Below, one piece after another: positions 23,731 through 33,662 of a stretch of 64,000 nt of DNA. The position numbers and the translations under genes are program-made. The DNA comes from JAPLDP01 sp964628285 (GTDB lineage Bacteria > Bacteroidota > Bacteroidia > Bacteroidales > JAGONC01), in assembly GCA_964628285.1 (NCBI GenBank), contig CAZVNP010000007.1, forward strand, positions 1 through 64,000. Reading direction: 5' to 3'. The stretch's first letter is position 1. Each line of letters begins with the position of its first letter. Below the pieces are notes generated by a model. The model was not told the origin of the DNA. It made no database searches and saw only the letters and a program-made list of their open reading frames with translations.

Positions 23731-26700
23731 CTAGCGTGACACAATCAGTTTTCCCGATTTCTCGGCATGTTGTCCGTCGTCAGAAGTGACCGTGACATGA
23801 TAGATATATACCCCGTTATCCGTTATCGCCCCATTTTGATTGCAGCCATTCCAGCGAATGGGTTGTGACCGGTAACCATCGGCAAAGACGGTCTTTCTCG
23901 TCTCCCAAATCATTTTTCCTGCGAGAGAAAAGATGCGGATGTCGATATCGAGATTCCGGTTAGCTTTATTATGCTCGAACGTAAAATCGGTATAATCTCT
24001 GAAAGGATTGGGATAGTTGATCAGGTGTTCGATGGAGAAGCCCCCTGAGAGCCTGACGATAAAATCAACGGTAGCCTCCGAGGAGTTATTGAAAGCATCC
24101 CAGACCTTCAGCCTTATGGTATGGTGCCCTTCGCTCAGACCCACGAACGGGTAAAGGATGGTGCCACTCTTGTAAGTGTTGATGTCGGATTCATAATAGA
24201 TATTAAGTATCCTGGGATCATTGGAGTTATTATCAAGGATGGCGGTGATATCGTGTCCGATGCCATTGCCGACGGTGTTGATCCCGCTCGAATCGCTCAC
24301 TTTGGCGAAAAGAAAGGGATTCTCATCCGTGATGCCGCCATTCACAAACAGGCTGTCGTTCATATAGAGGTATATTGTCGGACCCTGGTCATCCACTGCA
24401 TAGTCGTGGTTATAACCGCCAATGACGATGTTCGTGGTGTATCCGTTGGCGTCGGTGATGCCGTTCTCGGCATAGTAGCTTATTTTACCGTAACCATAAC
24501 GGTAGGCAATGTCTTTGGGTACGAGGAACGATAAATTGAACTCCCCGTTGGTGACGGTTGTCTTACCCTTGTAAAGGATGCTTTTCCTCACTTCAAATGT
24601 TCGTGTGGCGCCGCCGTCGTTGGCCAGGGTGCTGACCTCCTGCGGTTTGTCATATACGGTGGTGGTGATGATCCCGTTGAAACCGCTGAGCAGGTTGCCG
24701 TGTTCATCGGTGACCTTGCCATTGATGACGACTTCCGACAGCGCATGGATGGTATCGGGTATAGAGGTTATTTCACGGAAGTTGATGGTGGTGGTGACGA
24801 TATTCTCCTGAGGGTAAGCCAGTCTTTGTGCCGGATCGCCGAGCAGGATAAACTTTCTTCCATTATTGTCTGAACCATTTTCGCGTTTTGAGAGCATGAA
24901 CACATCACCCATGGTAGGAAATTTCCCGTCGATTTTATCAAAGGCGTAAGTATAAACGCTTTTGTTCAGCATGTAGTTCGGGCTTCCGTATGTGGGGCGG
25001 GAAGTGGAGAACAGGGCGAGGCCGCCGCCGTTGGGGTTGAGAAACACATATTCCCCTGCCGACACCCTTTCGGGATCGTCGAAGCGGCTGAACTCACAGG
25101 TGGCGGTGATAAAGATGGGCATGTTATTGATGTTTTTCCAGCTGTTGATATCGGTGAGTTCGAGTATCCTTTCATGGGCCCATCCCACCTCACCGCCGTG
25201 ACCGGTGTAATTCATGATCAGGGCACCCTGCTCCACCTGGTCCGTGATGGCCTGGTTGACATCGGGATAACGCTGACCCCCCGGGGTGGATATTTCTTTG
25301 TATGAATCAAGGTAAATCTTGTTGATGTTGTATTCAGGGTATACCGTATCGATGTAATTGGCCAGGTTGTCGGCCTGGTCCAGATGCAGGTTGTTATCTT
25401 CATCATCGGCAACGAAACAGATCATGTTACGCCAGTCACCCATGACATCTTTGGAGGCCGTGCTGTAATAAATGATCTTGTCGACAGCGGTTTTGGCTTC
25501 ATCAGGATCGGTGACGGGCAGGCGGCCGATGCCCAGGTCAATGATGTCGGACTCGCCTGTGCCCTCGCCATCATCGAGCATTCCGTAAAAGTCGTCGGTG
25601 ACATACGAAACCACAGGTTGAAATGATTCATTGGATTGGTATGTGGGTATGAAATCCGTGTTGTCGGCCATTCTGTTTTTATTGTCGTAAGAGCCGTCGC
25701 CAAACAGGAGAAGGTAACGGGGTTCGTTCCCTGTAGTGGCGCGGTCATAGAACATCTTCATGAAATTACGAATTGCAGCGACATCCTGTGACCCGGATGA
25801 GAACTCATTGTAGATCTGTTGCGGTGTGACGACCACCACGTTTAATCCGTCAGCGTCAGCATGGTGTTGTGCCAGCCGCAGCGCCTGATCCCAAAAGAGG
25901 GGATGGGCTACGATAACCATGTCGGTCTGTCCCAGCCCATGCAGGTTCTGGTTAGGGACTTTTTCAACAAATTCGGGTGTAAAATAAGAATGGCCGTTAA
26001 AGGCAATGAACTCCCTGAGGGTATCGGTCAGGAGGCGGAAGGTGAGTGTGTTACCTTTAGGTACGGCATCCACTTTTTTGATATTCAGCGGATCGGTGAG
26101 GTCCCAGACGGTGATCCCGGATGCGGCGTTGTCAAGAATGAATGTGGCTACCCTGGCGTTACCCATGGATAGTGCATCACGAAAAGGCATCTGATCACCG
26201 CTCATTTTAAGCTGCCGGCGCACGTTCACTTCCAGATAGTCGAGCCATCCGATGGATTCGACGAGGGGTTTATTGTATCTGACGGTCACATTCAGCTGAT
26301 CGCCACCGGGCAAAAATTCATCGTTTATCACGCCGCTTCTCGCATACTGGCTGTCGTAAAGGGTTGAGATGGCGGTGATGGACGTCGACGCCACATGACC
26401 GTCACAGCTCACCGTAAAGGAACTGTTGGTGGTGGAGTGCGCCACGACGACAGCTTTGACAGAGGCCTGTGAGGTCCTGTTGATATCAGGGAAATTAAAT
26501 GGAAACGAATATTCGGTCAGGGCGTCAAAGACCTCACCGAACCATTGCCGACCCGATTTGATCAGATTGACGGCATCCAGTTCATGGCTGGCATAGTCGT
26601 TATAAGTGGCGACCGTGTCGGTAGGCTCCAGGGTGCTGTTGCTTTCGGTGGTGATGCGTTTGCCGGGACCAAGGTCGGTCGACAGGAAATAATAGGTCTT

Positions 26701-27552
26701 GTCGGTATACAGGTGTGTGGTGTGTCTGAATTTCATGCTGAACGGATCATAAGCCCAGGTGACGGGGCCTTCGCCATAAAAAAGGATATAATCGCCTGCA
26801 TCAAAATGACCGTCGTTCTCTCCCGCCACGATGATAGCATCTTCCTGCAGGTCATCCAGGCAGGGGACACCTGTGTTTTCAGGCAGCATTTTACCGCCGC
26901 TGCCATATAGCCTGATGTTTCGGGGATCGAGTGACGACGGATCGATGCCCATAGCCGTCAGAAGCTGGTAGTCGATGATGTGAATGCCAGTGTTCCGGAC
27001 TGCAATCCTGTACCAGTTTCCTGTGGCCAGCACGGAGGAGGAGGCATAGACCCTGCCTGTGACGGCCCTGGATTTGGTGTTCTGTCCGCCCTCATAGACC
27101 AGCTTCACCGTGAAAGAGGTCAGTTTCTCATAGCCTCCCAGCAGGTTGTTCTTACGCACGGGGACGAAATAAAAGGTCAGGAAAGGCTGTTTTCTTTCAT
27201 AGCTGAGAGCCGTGGTTACTTTGATCTCGCCGGGCAGACTTGTCAGGGCATCCCGGATAGCCGCATCATCCACTTCAAGTGCCTCAAATATCTCATCGGT
27301 GAGGATGACCGTGGGCAAAACAGGTGCTTCAAGAGGTATCCGCTCAAAATAAACAGGCAGCAGACCGGTCTTTTCGAAATAATTGGCACCGTCAAACATC
27401 AAAACCGACGAAGAGACCGTGTCAGTATACCGGAATGTCTGAACATCACGCCACCGGACCGTACGGTGATATCCTTCATCGTTGTTCTGAGCGTTAAGTG
27501 AGGCATTAAAGAAAAAAATGAGTAAAGGCAGTATAATGGATCCTGATCTCAT
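23731..27552 (-). CDS. porU: PorU-like T9SS sortase, C25 peptidase family (copy B)
   Basis: A 1273-residue paralogue of the preceding gene, with a signal peptide (ILPLLIFFFNASLNAQ). It has the same domain order: RYLLLFGDGSYDNK, His in MNYTGHGGEVGW (H785), Cys in FITATCEFSRFDDP (C819), and the C-terminal YPNPFRDYTDFTF sorting-like domain. The two copies diverge over their whole length, so the duplication is old. Both retain the catalytic pair. Gene spacing is 60 bases and porV follows copy A, so all three may form one operon. Which copy is the main sortase cannot be told from sequence. Confidence 0.93.
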   Translation of the reverse strand: MRSGSIILPLLIFFFNASLNAQNNDEGYHRTVRWRDVQTFRYTDTVSSSVLMFDGANYFEKTGLLPVYFERIPLEAPVLPTVILTDEIFEALEVDDAAIRDALTSLPGEIKVTTALSYERKQPFLTFYFVPVRKNNLLGGYEKLTSFTVKLVYEGGQNTKSRAVTGRVYASSSVLATGNWYRIAVRNTGIHIIDYQLLTAMGIDPSSLDPRNIRLYGSGGKMLPENTGVPCLDDLQEDAIIVAGENDGHFDAGDYILFYGEGPVTWAYDPFSMKFRHTTHLYTDKTYYFLSTDLGPGKRITTESNSTLEPTDTVATYNDYASHELDAVNLIKSGRQWFGEVFDALTEYSFPFNFPDINRTSQASVKAVVVAHSTTNSSFTVSCDGHVASTSITAISTLYDSQYARSGVINDEFLPGGDQLNVTVRYNKPLVESIGWLDYLEVNVRRQLKMSGDQMPFRDALSMGNARVATFILDNAASGITVWDLTDPLNIKKVDAVPKGNTLTFRLLTDTLREFIAFNGHSYFTPEFVEKVPNQNLHGLGQTDMVIVAHPLFWDQALRLAQHHADADGLNVVVVTPQQIYNEFSSGSQDVAAIRNFMKMFYDRATTGNEPRYLLLFGDGSYDNKNRMADNTDFIPTYQSNESFQPVVSYVTDDFYGMLDDGEGTGESDIIDLGIGRLPVTDPDEAKTAVDKIIYYSTASKDVMGDWRNMICFVADDEDNNLHLDQADNLANYIDTVYPEYNINKIYLDSYKEISTPGGQRYPDVNQAITDQVEQGALIMNYTGHGGEVGWAHERILELTDINSWKNINNMPIFITATCEFSRFDDPERVSAGEYVFLNPNGGGLALFSTSRPTYGSPNYMLNKSVYTYAFDKIDGKFPTMGDVFMLSKRENGSDNNGRKFILLGDPAQRLAYPQENIVTTTINFREITSIPDTIHALSEVVINGKVTDEHGNLLSGFNGIITTTVYDKPQEVSTLANDGGATRTFEVRKSILYKGKTTVTNGEFNLSFLVPKDIAYRYGYGKISYYAENGITDANGYTTNIVIGGYNHDYAVDDQGPTIYLYMNDSLFVNGGITDENPFLFAKVSDSSGINTVGNGIGHDITAILDNNSNDPRILNIYYESDINTYKSGTILYPFVGLSEGHHTIRLKVWDAFNNSSEATVDFIVRLSGGFSIEHLINYPNPFRDYTDFTFEHNKANRNLDIDIRIFSLAGKMIWETRKTVFADGYRSQPIRWNGCNQNGAITDNGVYIYHVTVTSDDGQHAEKSGKLIVSR

Positions 27553-27823
27553 AAGGTCTTAAAAATTGCATCATACGGACAAAAATAAACAAAAAGCATA
27601 TGCCTTTTCCTCACAAGACAATTTTAATCCTTAAAAGGTTGCTTACCGGCTTTAATCTTTGTGTAACATTTTCCGTATAATAAAGTTTAACGGTTATTGC
27701 ATCATAATGCTTTTAACGTTATTGACAAGAATATATTGCTGATGAAAAAAAACACCCATGGTTTATCTGGTGGTTTAGAAAAATAATTTGTAATATTGTT
27801 CCTTCAATTTTGATCAGTATGTT
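27553..27823. promoter_or_regulatory. Divergent regulatory region between porU copy B and porP
   Basis: A 271-base AT-rich spacer between divergent T9SS genes. On the minus strand a TATTTTTG box (complement of 27580-27587) could serve porU. On the plus side only weak variants of the consensus are visible. No operator with clear symmetry was found. Confidence 0.35.
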
Positions 27824-28837
27824 ATGGCAAGGAAACTGCTACTTCATCTGACATTTTGTCTGTTCCTGTTTATATCTTTGAAAAGTACGGCACAGGATCC
27901 TTCCTTTTCGCAGTTTTATGCCAATCCTTTGTATTTAAATCCCGCTTTTACGGGAAACACATACTGTGGGCGGCTGACGTTGAATTTCAGAAATCAATGG
28001 CCATCGATCTCGAAGGGTTATGTCACTTATAATGCAGCCTATGACCAGTTCCTTGAGAAGATCAGCAGCGGGTATGGGGTTGTTGTGATGGGTGACCGGC
28101 AAGGCGACGGCGCCCTGAGCACGATGATGATCAGTGGGTTGTATTCCTACAAGTTGAAGGTAACCAATAACATTAACCTTGATTTCGGGGCACAGGCCAC
28201 TTATAATCAAAGCAAGATTGACTGGGGAAAGCTGATCTTCGGAGATATGATCGATCCGAACACAGGCTCGACATCCGTGCCCACACAGGAAGTGATAGAT
28301 AACTGGAACAAGAATGTGAGTTACGTTGATTTTTCGGTCGGACTGTTAGCCGCTTACCAGGATAAATTTTTTGGCGGTGTGGCTGTTCACCATCTGAATC
28401 AACCTGATAACGGACTCAATGTCATCTCCTCGAGCACCCTGCCGATGAAAATAACCATCCATGCGGGCACCGAGTACAACCTCTCGATGAACCGCCTGGG
28501 TGCCGGCGAGCAGGAAGATATCACCCTGTCGCCCAATATCCTCTACCAGCAGCAGCAAAAATTCCATCAACTGGATGTGGGACTCTATGGCAAGCTCTAT
28601 CCTTTTATAGGAGGTGTGTGGTTCAGACATAACTTCGAGAACCCCGATGCCGTCATCGTCCTGCTCGGTTTTAAACAGCGCAGTTACCAGCTGGGTTACA
28701 GCTTTGACTTCACCGTCTCACCCTTGGGGATGAGCACCGGCGGCGCACATGAAGTATCATTCATGTGGGAATTCTGTATCTATAAAGAAGCTTATAAAAA
28801 GAGACATATCAAAACAATAAAATCGCCAACATTTTAG
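27824..28837 (+). CDS. porP: PorP/SprF family T9SS membrane protein
   Basis: A 337-residue outer-membrane protein with signal peptide (LTFCLFLFISLKSTAQ). The diagnostic PorP/SprF opening is DPSFSQFYANPLYLNPAFTGN, then LNFRNQWPSISKGYVTYNAAYDQ, with LLAAYQDKFFGGVAVHHLNQPDN in the middle. PorP/SprF proteins form the outer-membrane part of the T9SS or anchor gliding adhesins. It begins the plus-strand half of the cluster with gldJ 33 bases downstream, so the two are probably co-transcribed. Confidence 0.93.
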   Translation: MARKLLLHLTFCLFLFISLKSTAQDPSFSQFYANPLYLNPAFTGNTYCGRLTLNFRNQWPSISKGYVTYNAAYDQFLEKISSGYGVVVMGDRQGDGALSTMMISGLYSYKLKVTNNINLDFGAQATYNQSKIDWGKLIFGDMIDPNTGSTSVPTQEVIDNWNKNVSYVDFSVGLLAAYQDKFFGGVAVHHLNQPDNGLNVISSSTLPMKITIHAGTEYNLSMNRLGAGEQEDITLSPNILYQQQQKFHQLDVGLYGKLYPFIGGVWFRHNFENPDAVIVLLGFKQRSYQLGYSFDFTVSPLGMSTGGAHEVSFMWEFCIYKEAYKKRHIKTIKSPTF

Positions 28838-28870
28838 TTATATTGTGGTTTTTAATAAATCGTTAAAGAA

Positions 28871-30349
28871 ATGATCAGATCCATAAAAATTATTTACTGG
28901 CCTTTATTGCTCTTTGTTTTGGTGATTTTGGCTTCCTGTGGCGGTAAACAATATTCCACGACGACCGGATGGACATACAATGATCCCAAATGGGGAGGCT
29001 TTGAGGTGTCGCAGAATATAAACCAGGCAACGGGTCCGGGATTGGTGTTTATTGAAGGGGGTACGTTTGTCATGGGTGCCACAGAGCCGGACGTGAAGTA
29101 TGAATGGAATAATGTGCCGCGCCGTGTCACCGTTCAGTCCTTTTACATGGATCAGACGGAGGTCGCCAATATTGACTACAGGGAGTATCTTTACTGGCTT
29201 GAGAGAATTTACGGCGCCGACTATCCAGAGGTAGTGCGTAAAGCGTTGCCTGACACGCTGGTGTGGAGGGACCGCCTGGCTTACAACGAACCCTTCGTCG
29301 ATCTTTATTTCCGCCATCCGGCCTATCAGAACTACCCCGTCGTCGGTGTTTCGTGGGTACAGGCCAGTGATTTCTGCTCCTGGCGTACCGACAGGGTTAA
29401 CGAAATGATCCTGATTGAGAAAGGCATCCTGAAACTCGACCCGGACCAGAAAGATGCCAACAACTTCAACACACAAGCTTACCTCGCCGGTCAGTATGAA
29501 GGTCTGGTCAACAAGAACCTTCCCGACCTGCGTCCCAACGGTAATCCCGACGGCAGGAAGGTGAGGATGGAAGATGGCATTCTCCTGCCCCGTTACCGGC
29601 TTCCCACCGAAGCCGAGTGGGAATATGCGGCCTATGGCCTCATCGGCAACACCATCAGCGAACGTATTGTCGAACGCAGAACCTATCCCTGGAACGGGGA
29701 CTATGTCCGCACGGACGAGAAAAAGTATTATGGTAATTTCATTGCCAATTTCAAAAGAGGTTCCGGTGATTATATGGGTGTGGCGGGCAACCTGAACGAC
29801 GGCTCGGCTATCCCCGCCGAAGTCGGGTCATACTGGCCCAACGATTACAACCTTTACAACATGGCCGGTAATGTGGCGGAATGGGTACAGGACGTTTACC
29901 GCCCCATGTCGTTCCAGGATGTCGCCGATCTGGAACCCTTAAGAGGAAATATCTTTACAACCAAGGTGACCGATGAGCAGGGTTTTATCGCACCTAAAGA
30001 CAGCCTGGGCCGGATCCAGTACCGGGAGGTGACACCGGAAGAAGCCGCCGGACGGATGAATTACAGGAAGGCCAATGTCATCAATTATGAAGACGGTGAT
30101 TTTCAGTCCACCATTGAAACCGACTGGTTACAACCTCCAAGCGATACCAATACGACGAAACTTATGTATGATTACGGTGTCACTTCATTAATCAACGATA
30201 AAGCCAGAGTGTATAAAGGAGGATCATGGAGAGATCCGGCTTATTACCTCAGCCCCTCGGCACGGCGTTTCCTCGACGAAAATGAAGCCACTGATTATAT
30301 CGGTTTCCGTTGTGCCATGTCAAGGGTTGGTGATGAGATAAGTAAATAA
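28871..30349 (+). CDS. gldJ: Gliding/T9SS lipoprotein GldJ
   Basis: A 492-residue lipoprotein (lipobox LVILASCGG). The SUMF1/formylglycine-enzyme-like domain opens with GPGLVFIEGGTFVMG and continues with SFYMDQTEVANIDYREYL, HPAYQNYPVVGVSWVQA, RLPTEAEWEYAAYG, NMAGNVAEWVQDVY and GFRCAMS. The N-terminal TTGWTYNDPKWGGFEV is typical of GldJ rather than GldK. GldJ stabilises the T9SS/gliding motor. In Flavobacterium gldJ also lies beside porU and murF, so the synteny here agrees. A terminator follows (30377-30422). Confidence 0.9.
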   Translation: MIRSIKIIYWPLLLFVLVILASCGGKQYSTTTGWTYNDPKWGGFEVSQNINQATGPGLVFIEGGTFVMGATEPDVKYEWNNVPRRVTVQSFYMDQTEVANIDYREYLYWLERIYGADYPEVVRKALPDTLVWRDRLAYNEPFVDLYFRHPAYQNYPVVGVSWVQASDFCSWRTDRVNEMILIEKGILKLDPDQKDANNFNTQAYLAGQYEGLVNKNLPDLRPNGNPDGRKVRMEDGILLPRYRLPTEAEWEYAAYGLIGNTISERIVERRTYPWNGDYVRTDEKKYYGNFIANFKRGSGDYMGVAGNLNDGSAIPAEVGSYWPNDYNLYNMAGNVAEWVQDVYRPMSFQDVADLEPLRGNIFTTKVTDEQGFIAPKDSLGRIQYREVTPEEAAGRMNYRKANVINYEDGDFQSTIETDWLQPPSDTNTTKLMYDYGVTSLINDKARVYKGGSWRDPAYYLSPSARRFLDENEATDYIGFRCAMSRVGDEISK

Positions 30350-30376
30350 AAGGTTTTTTCTTTTGACATATCCATG

Positions 30377-30422
30377 AGGTTGTCCTGAGACGCTAAATTT
30401 TCAGAGCAACCTTGTTTTTTTT
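30377..30422 (+). terminator. Rho-independent terminator after gldJ
   Basis: Stem AGGTTG/CAACCT continued inwards by CTGA/TCAG, then TTGTTTTTTTT. The murF start codon follows four bases after the T-run, so murF expression may depend on read-through or an internal promoter. Confidence 0.6.
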
Positions 30423-30425
30423 CTT

Positions 30426-31727
30426 ATGAGGATAGAGGACCTGTACAGACTATTTCAGGAACACCCGTCCATATGCATTGACAGCCGGACGGTGATACGG
30501 GGGTCTATTTTTTTCGCCCTGAAAGGCGAGCACCACGACGGCAACCGTTTTGCGGCGGAGGCTCTCGCCAAGGGATGCGTCTATGCCGTCATCGACCGGC
30601 AGGAATACCGCAAGGATGAGCGTTACCTGCTGGTGAAGGATGTTCTGACAACCCTCCAGAAACTGGCCGCGCTGCACCGGAGGCATCATAAGATCCCGGT
30701 GCTGGCCGTCACCGGCAGTAACGGCAAAACCACCACCAAGGAGTTATGTCATAATATTTTGTCTTCACAGTTTACAACGGTTACCACCAAGGGTAACCTG
30801 AACAACCAAATCGGAGTGCCTGTCACCCTGCTTGGGATGGGTCATAATACCGCGATAGCCGTCATTGAGATGGGCGCCAATCACCCGGGTGAAATAGCCT
30901 CGCTGTGTCGCATCGCACAACCAACGCACGGGCTTATCACCAACATCGGAAAGGCTCATCTGGAAGGTTTTAAGGATCTGGAAGGGGTGATCAAAGCGAA
31001 GAAAGAACTGTATGATTTTTTATACGCCAACCAGGGCATGATCTTCATTAATGGCGCCAATACCCTGTTGAACAGCATAGCCCCTGATCTGCCGCGGGTG
31101 GTTTATGGAACCGCTGAACGCACCATGGTCACAGGCGAGGTTCTCTCTTCCGATCCCTTCCTGTCGGTGGCGGTTAACTTTAACCGTTCCGACGGCACAC
31201 CTCGGCACCGCGTTCACATCAATACAATGCTGGTGGGTCATTACAATCTGGAGAACATTTTGGCGGCAGCCTGTGTGGGATATCATTTTGGTGTCAGCAT
31301 AGAGGACATTGCCATGACCATAGCTTCCTACAAGCCATCCGACTACCGGTCACAATACGTCAACACCGGCGGCAATACGGTCATTCTCGATGCTTACAAT
31401 GCCAATCCCACCAGCATGGAGCAGGCCATTCAGAATTTCATGGCCATGCGCGCCGGCAAGAAAGCCATGATCCTCGGCGATATGTTGGAGCTGGGCGAAA
31501 CTTCTGACCGGGAGCATCGTAAAATACTGGATATCATAGATGCCTCGGGCATTCAACAGGTCATGCTTGTAGGCCATATTTTTTCATCGTTAAGCGACAG
31601 CCCCCTCTGTTTTAGTGATACGGCTGAAGCCATAACCTATCTGAGGAAACACCCCCTCACTTCCGCGACGATCCTCATCAAGGGATCGCGCATCATGGGA
31701 CTCGAAAAACTGATGGACGTGCTATAA
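30426..31727 (+). CDS. murF: UDP-N-acetylmuramoyl-tripeptide--D-Ala-D-Ala ligase MurF
   Basis: A 433-residue Mur ligase. It has the N-terminal substrate-binding part (ICIDSRTVIRGSIFFALKGEHHDGN), the ATP-binding P-loop (AVTGSNGKTTTKEL), AVIEMGANHPGEI, ITNIGKAHLEGFKD and the C-terminal GDMLELGETSDREH. It adds D-Ala-D-Ala to the UDP-MurNAc-tripeptide in the cytoplasm. Its position after gldJ matches the order in Flavobacterium. The start is set by the ATG immediately after a terminator-like T-run, and no alternative is needed. Confidence 0.97.
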   Translation: MRIEDLYRLFQEHPSICIDSRTVIRGSIFFALKGEHHDGNRFAAEALAKGCVYAVIDRQEYRKDERYLLVKDVLTTLQKLAALHRRHHKIPVLAVTGSNGKTTTKELCHNILSSQFTTVTTKGNLNNQIGVPVTLLGMGHNTAIAVIEMGANHPGEIASLCRIAQPTHGLITNIGKAHLEGFKDLEGVIKAKKELYDFLYANQGMIFINGANTLLNSIAPDLPRVVYGTAERTMVTGEVLSSDPFLSVAVNFNRSDGTPRHRVHINTMLVGHYNLENILAAACVGYHFGVSIEDIAMTIASYKPSDYRSQYVNTGGNTVILDAYNANPTSMEQAIQNFMAMRAGKKAMILGDMLELGETSDREHRKILDIIDASGIQQVMLVGHIFSSLSDSPLCFSDTAEAITYLRKHPLTSATILIKGSRIMGLEKLMDVL

Positions 31728-31762
31728 AAACTAAAATTAATAACTAACAAAAATAAAACGTT

Positions 31763-32824
31763 ATGGAAAAAATGTATAAGGTTATTGGTGTCATGTCCGG
31801 CACTTCGCTGGATGGAATCGATGTGGCTTATTGTGTGTTCATACCACGGAAGAATGCCATTCTCAATCAGATCGTAGCGGCCGAAACAATACCCTATCCG
31901 GATGAATGGCGGCAACGGCTGACAGCCCTGACAGGCGAAAACGCACAGTCGTTCTGTCTTACTCATCATGATTACGGTCATTACATCGGGGGCGTCGTTC
32001 GTGATTTTATGGCAAGGTACAAGGTCAATCCCGATTTTATAGCGTGCCATGGTCATACGGTCTTTCATCAGCCCACAATGAGGATGACGGCTCAGATCGG
32101 TCATGGGGCGGCGATCGTTGCGGAGACGGGCATACCCGTTGTCACTGATTTCAGGTCATTGGACGTGGCCCTGGGAGGACAGGGAGCCCCTCTGGTACCT
32201 ATTGGCGACAAGGTGCTCTTCGCAAAATACGATTATTGCCTTAACCTGGGCGGGTTCGTGAATGTTTCATACGATTACGAGGGCAAGAGAATAGCCTATG
32301 ATATCTGTCCCTGTAATACCGTTTTGAATTTCCTGGCCGCCAAAGCGGGCTCCTCTTATGATGATGGAGGAGGGCTGGCGCGTGACGGCAAATTGGATGA
32401 GAAGCTGCTGCAAAAGCTGAACAGCCTGTCTTTTTATGGACTGACACCGCCCAAGTCGCTGGGCATGGAGTGGGTCACACAGAATATCATGCCGTTACTG
32501 GAAAAGTCACGGCTTGATCTGAAGGACCTGATGCGTACCTTCACCGAGCACATAGCCATGCAGATAGGCGCCGCCGTGAGGCACAAGCTGCCGTCACGTA
32601 TGCTTATTACCGGCGGCGGTGCTTATAACACCTTTCTCATTGAAAGGCTGAAAGCCCACATCGGACAGGGTATTGTGATACCCGGGAAATTACTGATTGA
32701 CTACAAGGAGGCTTTGATCTTTGCATACCTGGGTGTCCTGCGCATGGAACAGCAACCTAACACACTGGGCACGGTGACCGGGGCACGCCGCGATTCATGT
32801 GGCGGAGCCGTCTATATGTCATAA
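31763..32824 (+). CDS. anmK: Anhydro-N-acetylmuramic acid kinase AnmK
   Basis: A 353-residue protein with the AnmK opening YKVIGVMSGTSLDGIDVAYC (phosphate loop), then ACHGHTVFHQP, IVAETGIPVVTDFRSLDVALGGQGAPLVP and ITGGGAYNTFLIERL. It phosphorylates anhydroMurNAc released in peptidoglycan turnover, returning it to the cell-wall precursor pool. It lies 35 bases after murF, so the two cell-wall genes may be co-transcribed. Confidence 0.95.
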   Translation: MEKMYKVIGVMSGTSLDGIDVAYCVFIPRKNAILNQIVAAETIPYPDEWRQRLTALTGENAQSFCLTHHDYGHYIGGVVRDFMARYKVNPDFIACHGHTVFHQPTMRMTAQIGHGAAIVAETGIPVVTDFRSLDVALGGQGAPLVPIGDKVLFAKYDYCLNLGGFVNVSYDYEGKRIAYDICPCNTVLNFLAAKAGSSYDDGGGLARDGKLDEKLLQKLNSLSFYGLTPPKSLGMEWVTQNIMPLLEKSRLDLKDLMRTFTEHIAMQIGAAVRHKLPSRMLITGGGAYNTFLIERLKAHIGQGIVIPGKLLIDYKEALIFAYLGVLRMEQQPNTLGTVTGARRDSCGGAVYMS

Positions 32825-32965
32825 TAATATTTTTACACCGCTTCCACGTACTAAAATCATCCTTCGTCAGTTTGTATTAACAGGCCCCTGTTCAAATATA
32901 ACATAAACGGGAACCTGAAGGCATAGTCCTTATTTTTAATTTTAAAGTGACAAAATACAAAACCT

Positions 32966-33643
32966 ATGACAGGGATAATTTTGCAGACCGTGCAGGAAGT
33001 ATTGGGCGGTGCTTCCGAGATCAGGTTGTCGATTTGGGATCTCACCCTTAAGGGCGGATGGCTGATGTTGCCGCTGGGCATACTCTCCGTTCTCACCATT
33101 TATATTTTTATTGAAAGGTTCTTTATCATAAAAAAGGCCTCACGGCAGGAATACAATTTCATGAATAACATCCGTGATTTTATTCATGAGGGTAGACTGG
33201 ATTCAGCCAATGCCCTGTGCCGGGGCTACAACTCCCCCATAGCCCGCATGATTGAGAAAGGACTGGCACGTTTGGGCCGGCCCCTCAATGATATCCATAC
33301 GGCCATTGAGAATGTGGGCAAGCTTGAAATAGCACGCCTCGAAAAAAATGTGGCCGCGCTGGCCACCATCGCCGGCGTCTCACCCATGATCGGTTTTCTG
33401 GGTACCGTGGTGGGTATGGTGAAAGCTTTCTATGATATGTCAATGGCTGGTAATAATATTGACATTCAGCTTCTATCGACAGGTATTTATGTGGCCATGA
33501 TCACCACGGTGGGCGGACTCATCGTCGGCATCGTCGCATATATTTGTTACAATATTATAGTTGCACGCATTGAAAAGTTGGTTTATATGCTTGAGGCCCG
33601 TGCCACCGAGTTCATGGACCTGCTCCATGAACCGGCCAATTAA
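32966..33643 (+). CDS. exbB: ExbB/TolQ/MotA proton-channel protein
   Basis: A 225-residue membrane protein with three hydrophobic segments. The family core is ALATIAGVSPMIGFLGTVVGMVKAF, with the following segment ISTGIYVAMITTVGGLIVGIVAYICYNII. With ExbD it forms the proton-driven motor that energises TonB. It starts an exbB-exbD-tonB-folC run with very short spacings. Confidence 0.93.
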   Translation: MTGIILQTVQEVLGGASEIRLSIWDLTLKGGWLMLPLGILSVLTIYIFIERFFIIKKASRQEYNFMNNIRDFIHEGRLDSANALCRGYNSPIARMIEKGLARLGRPLNDIHTAIENVGKLEIARLEKNVAALATIAGVSPMIGFLGTVVGMVKAFYDMSMAGNNIDIQLLSTGIYVAMITTVGGLIVGIVAYICYNIIVARIEKLVYMLEARATEFMDLLHEPAN

Positions 33644-33662
33644 CCATTAAAAGGGCATCATC

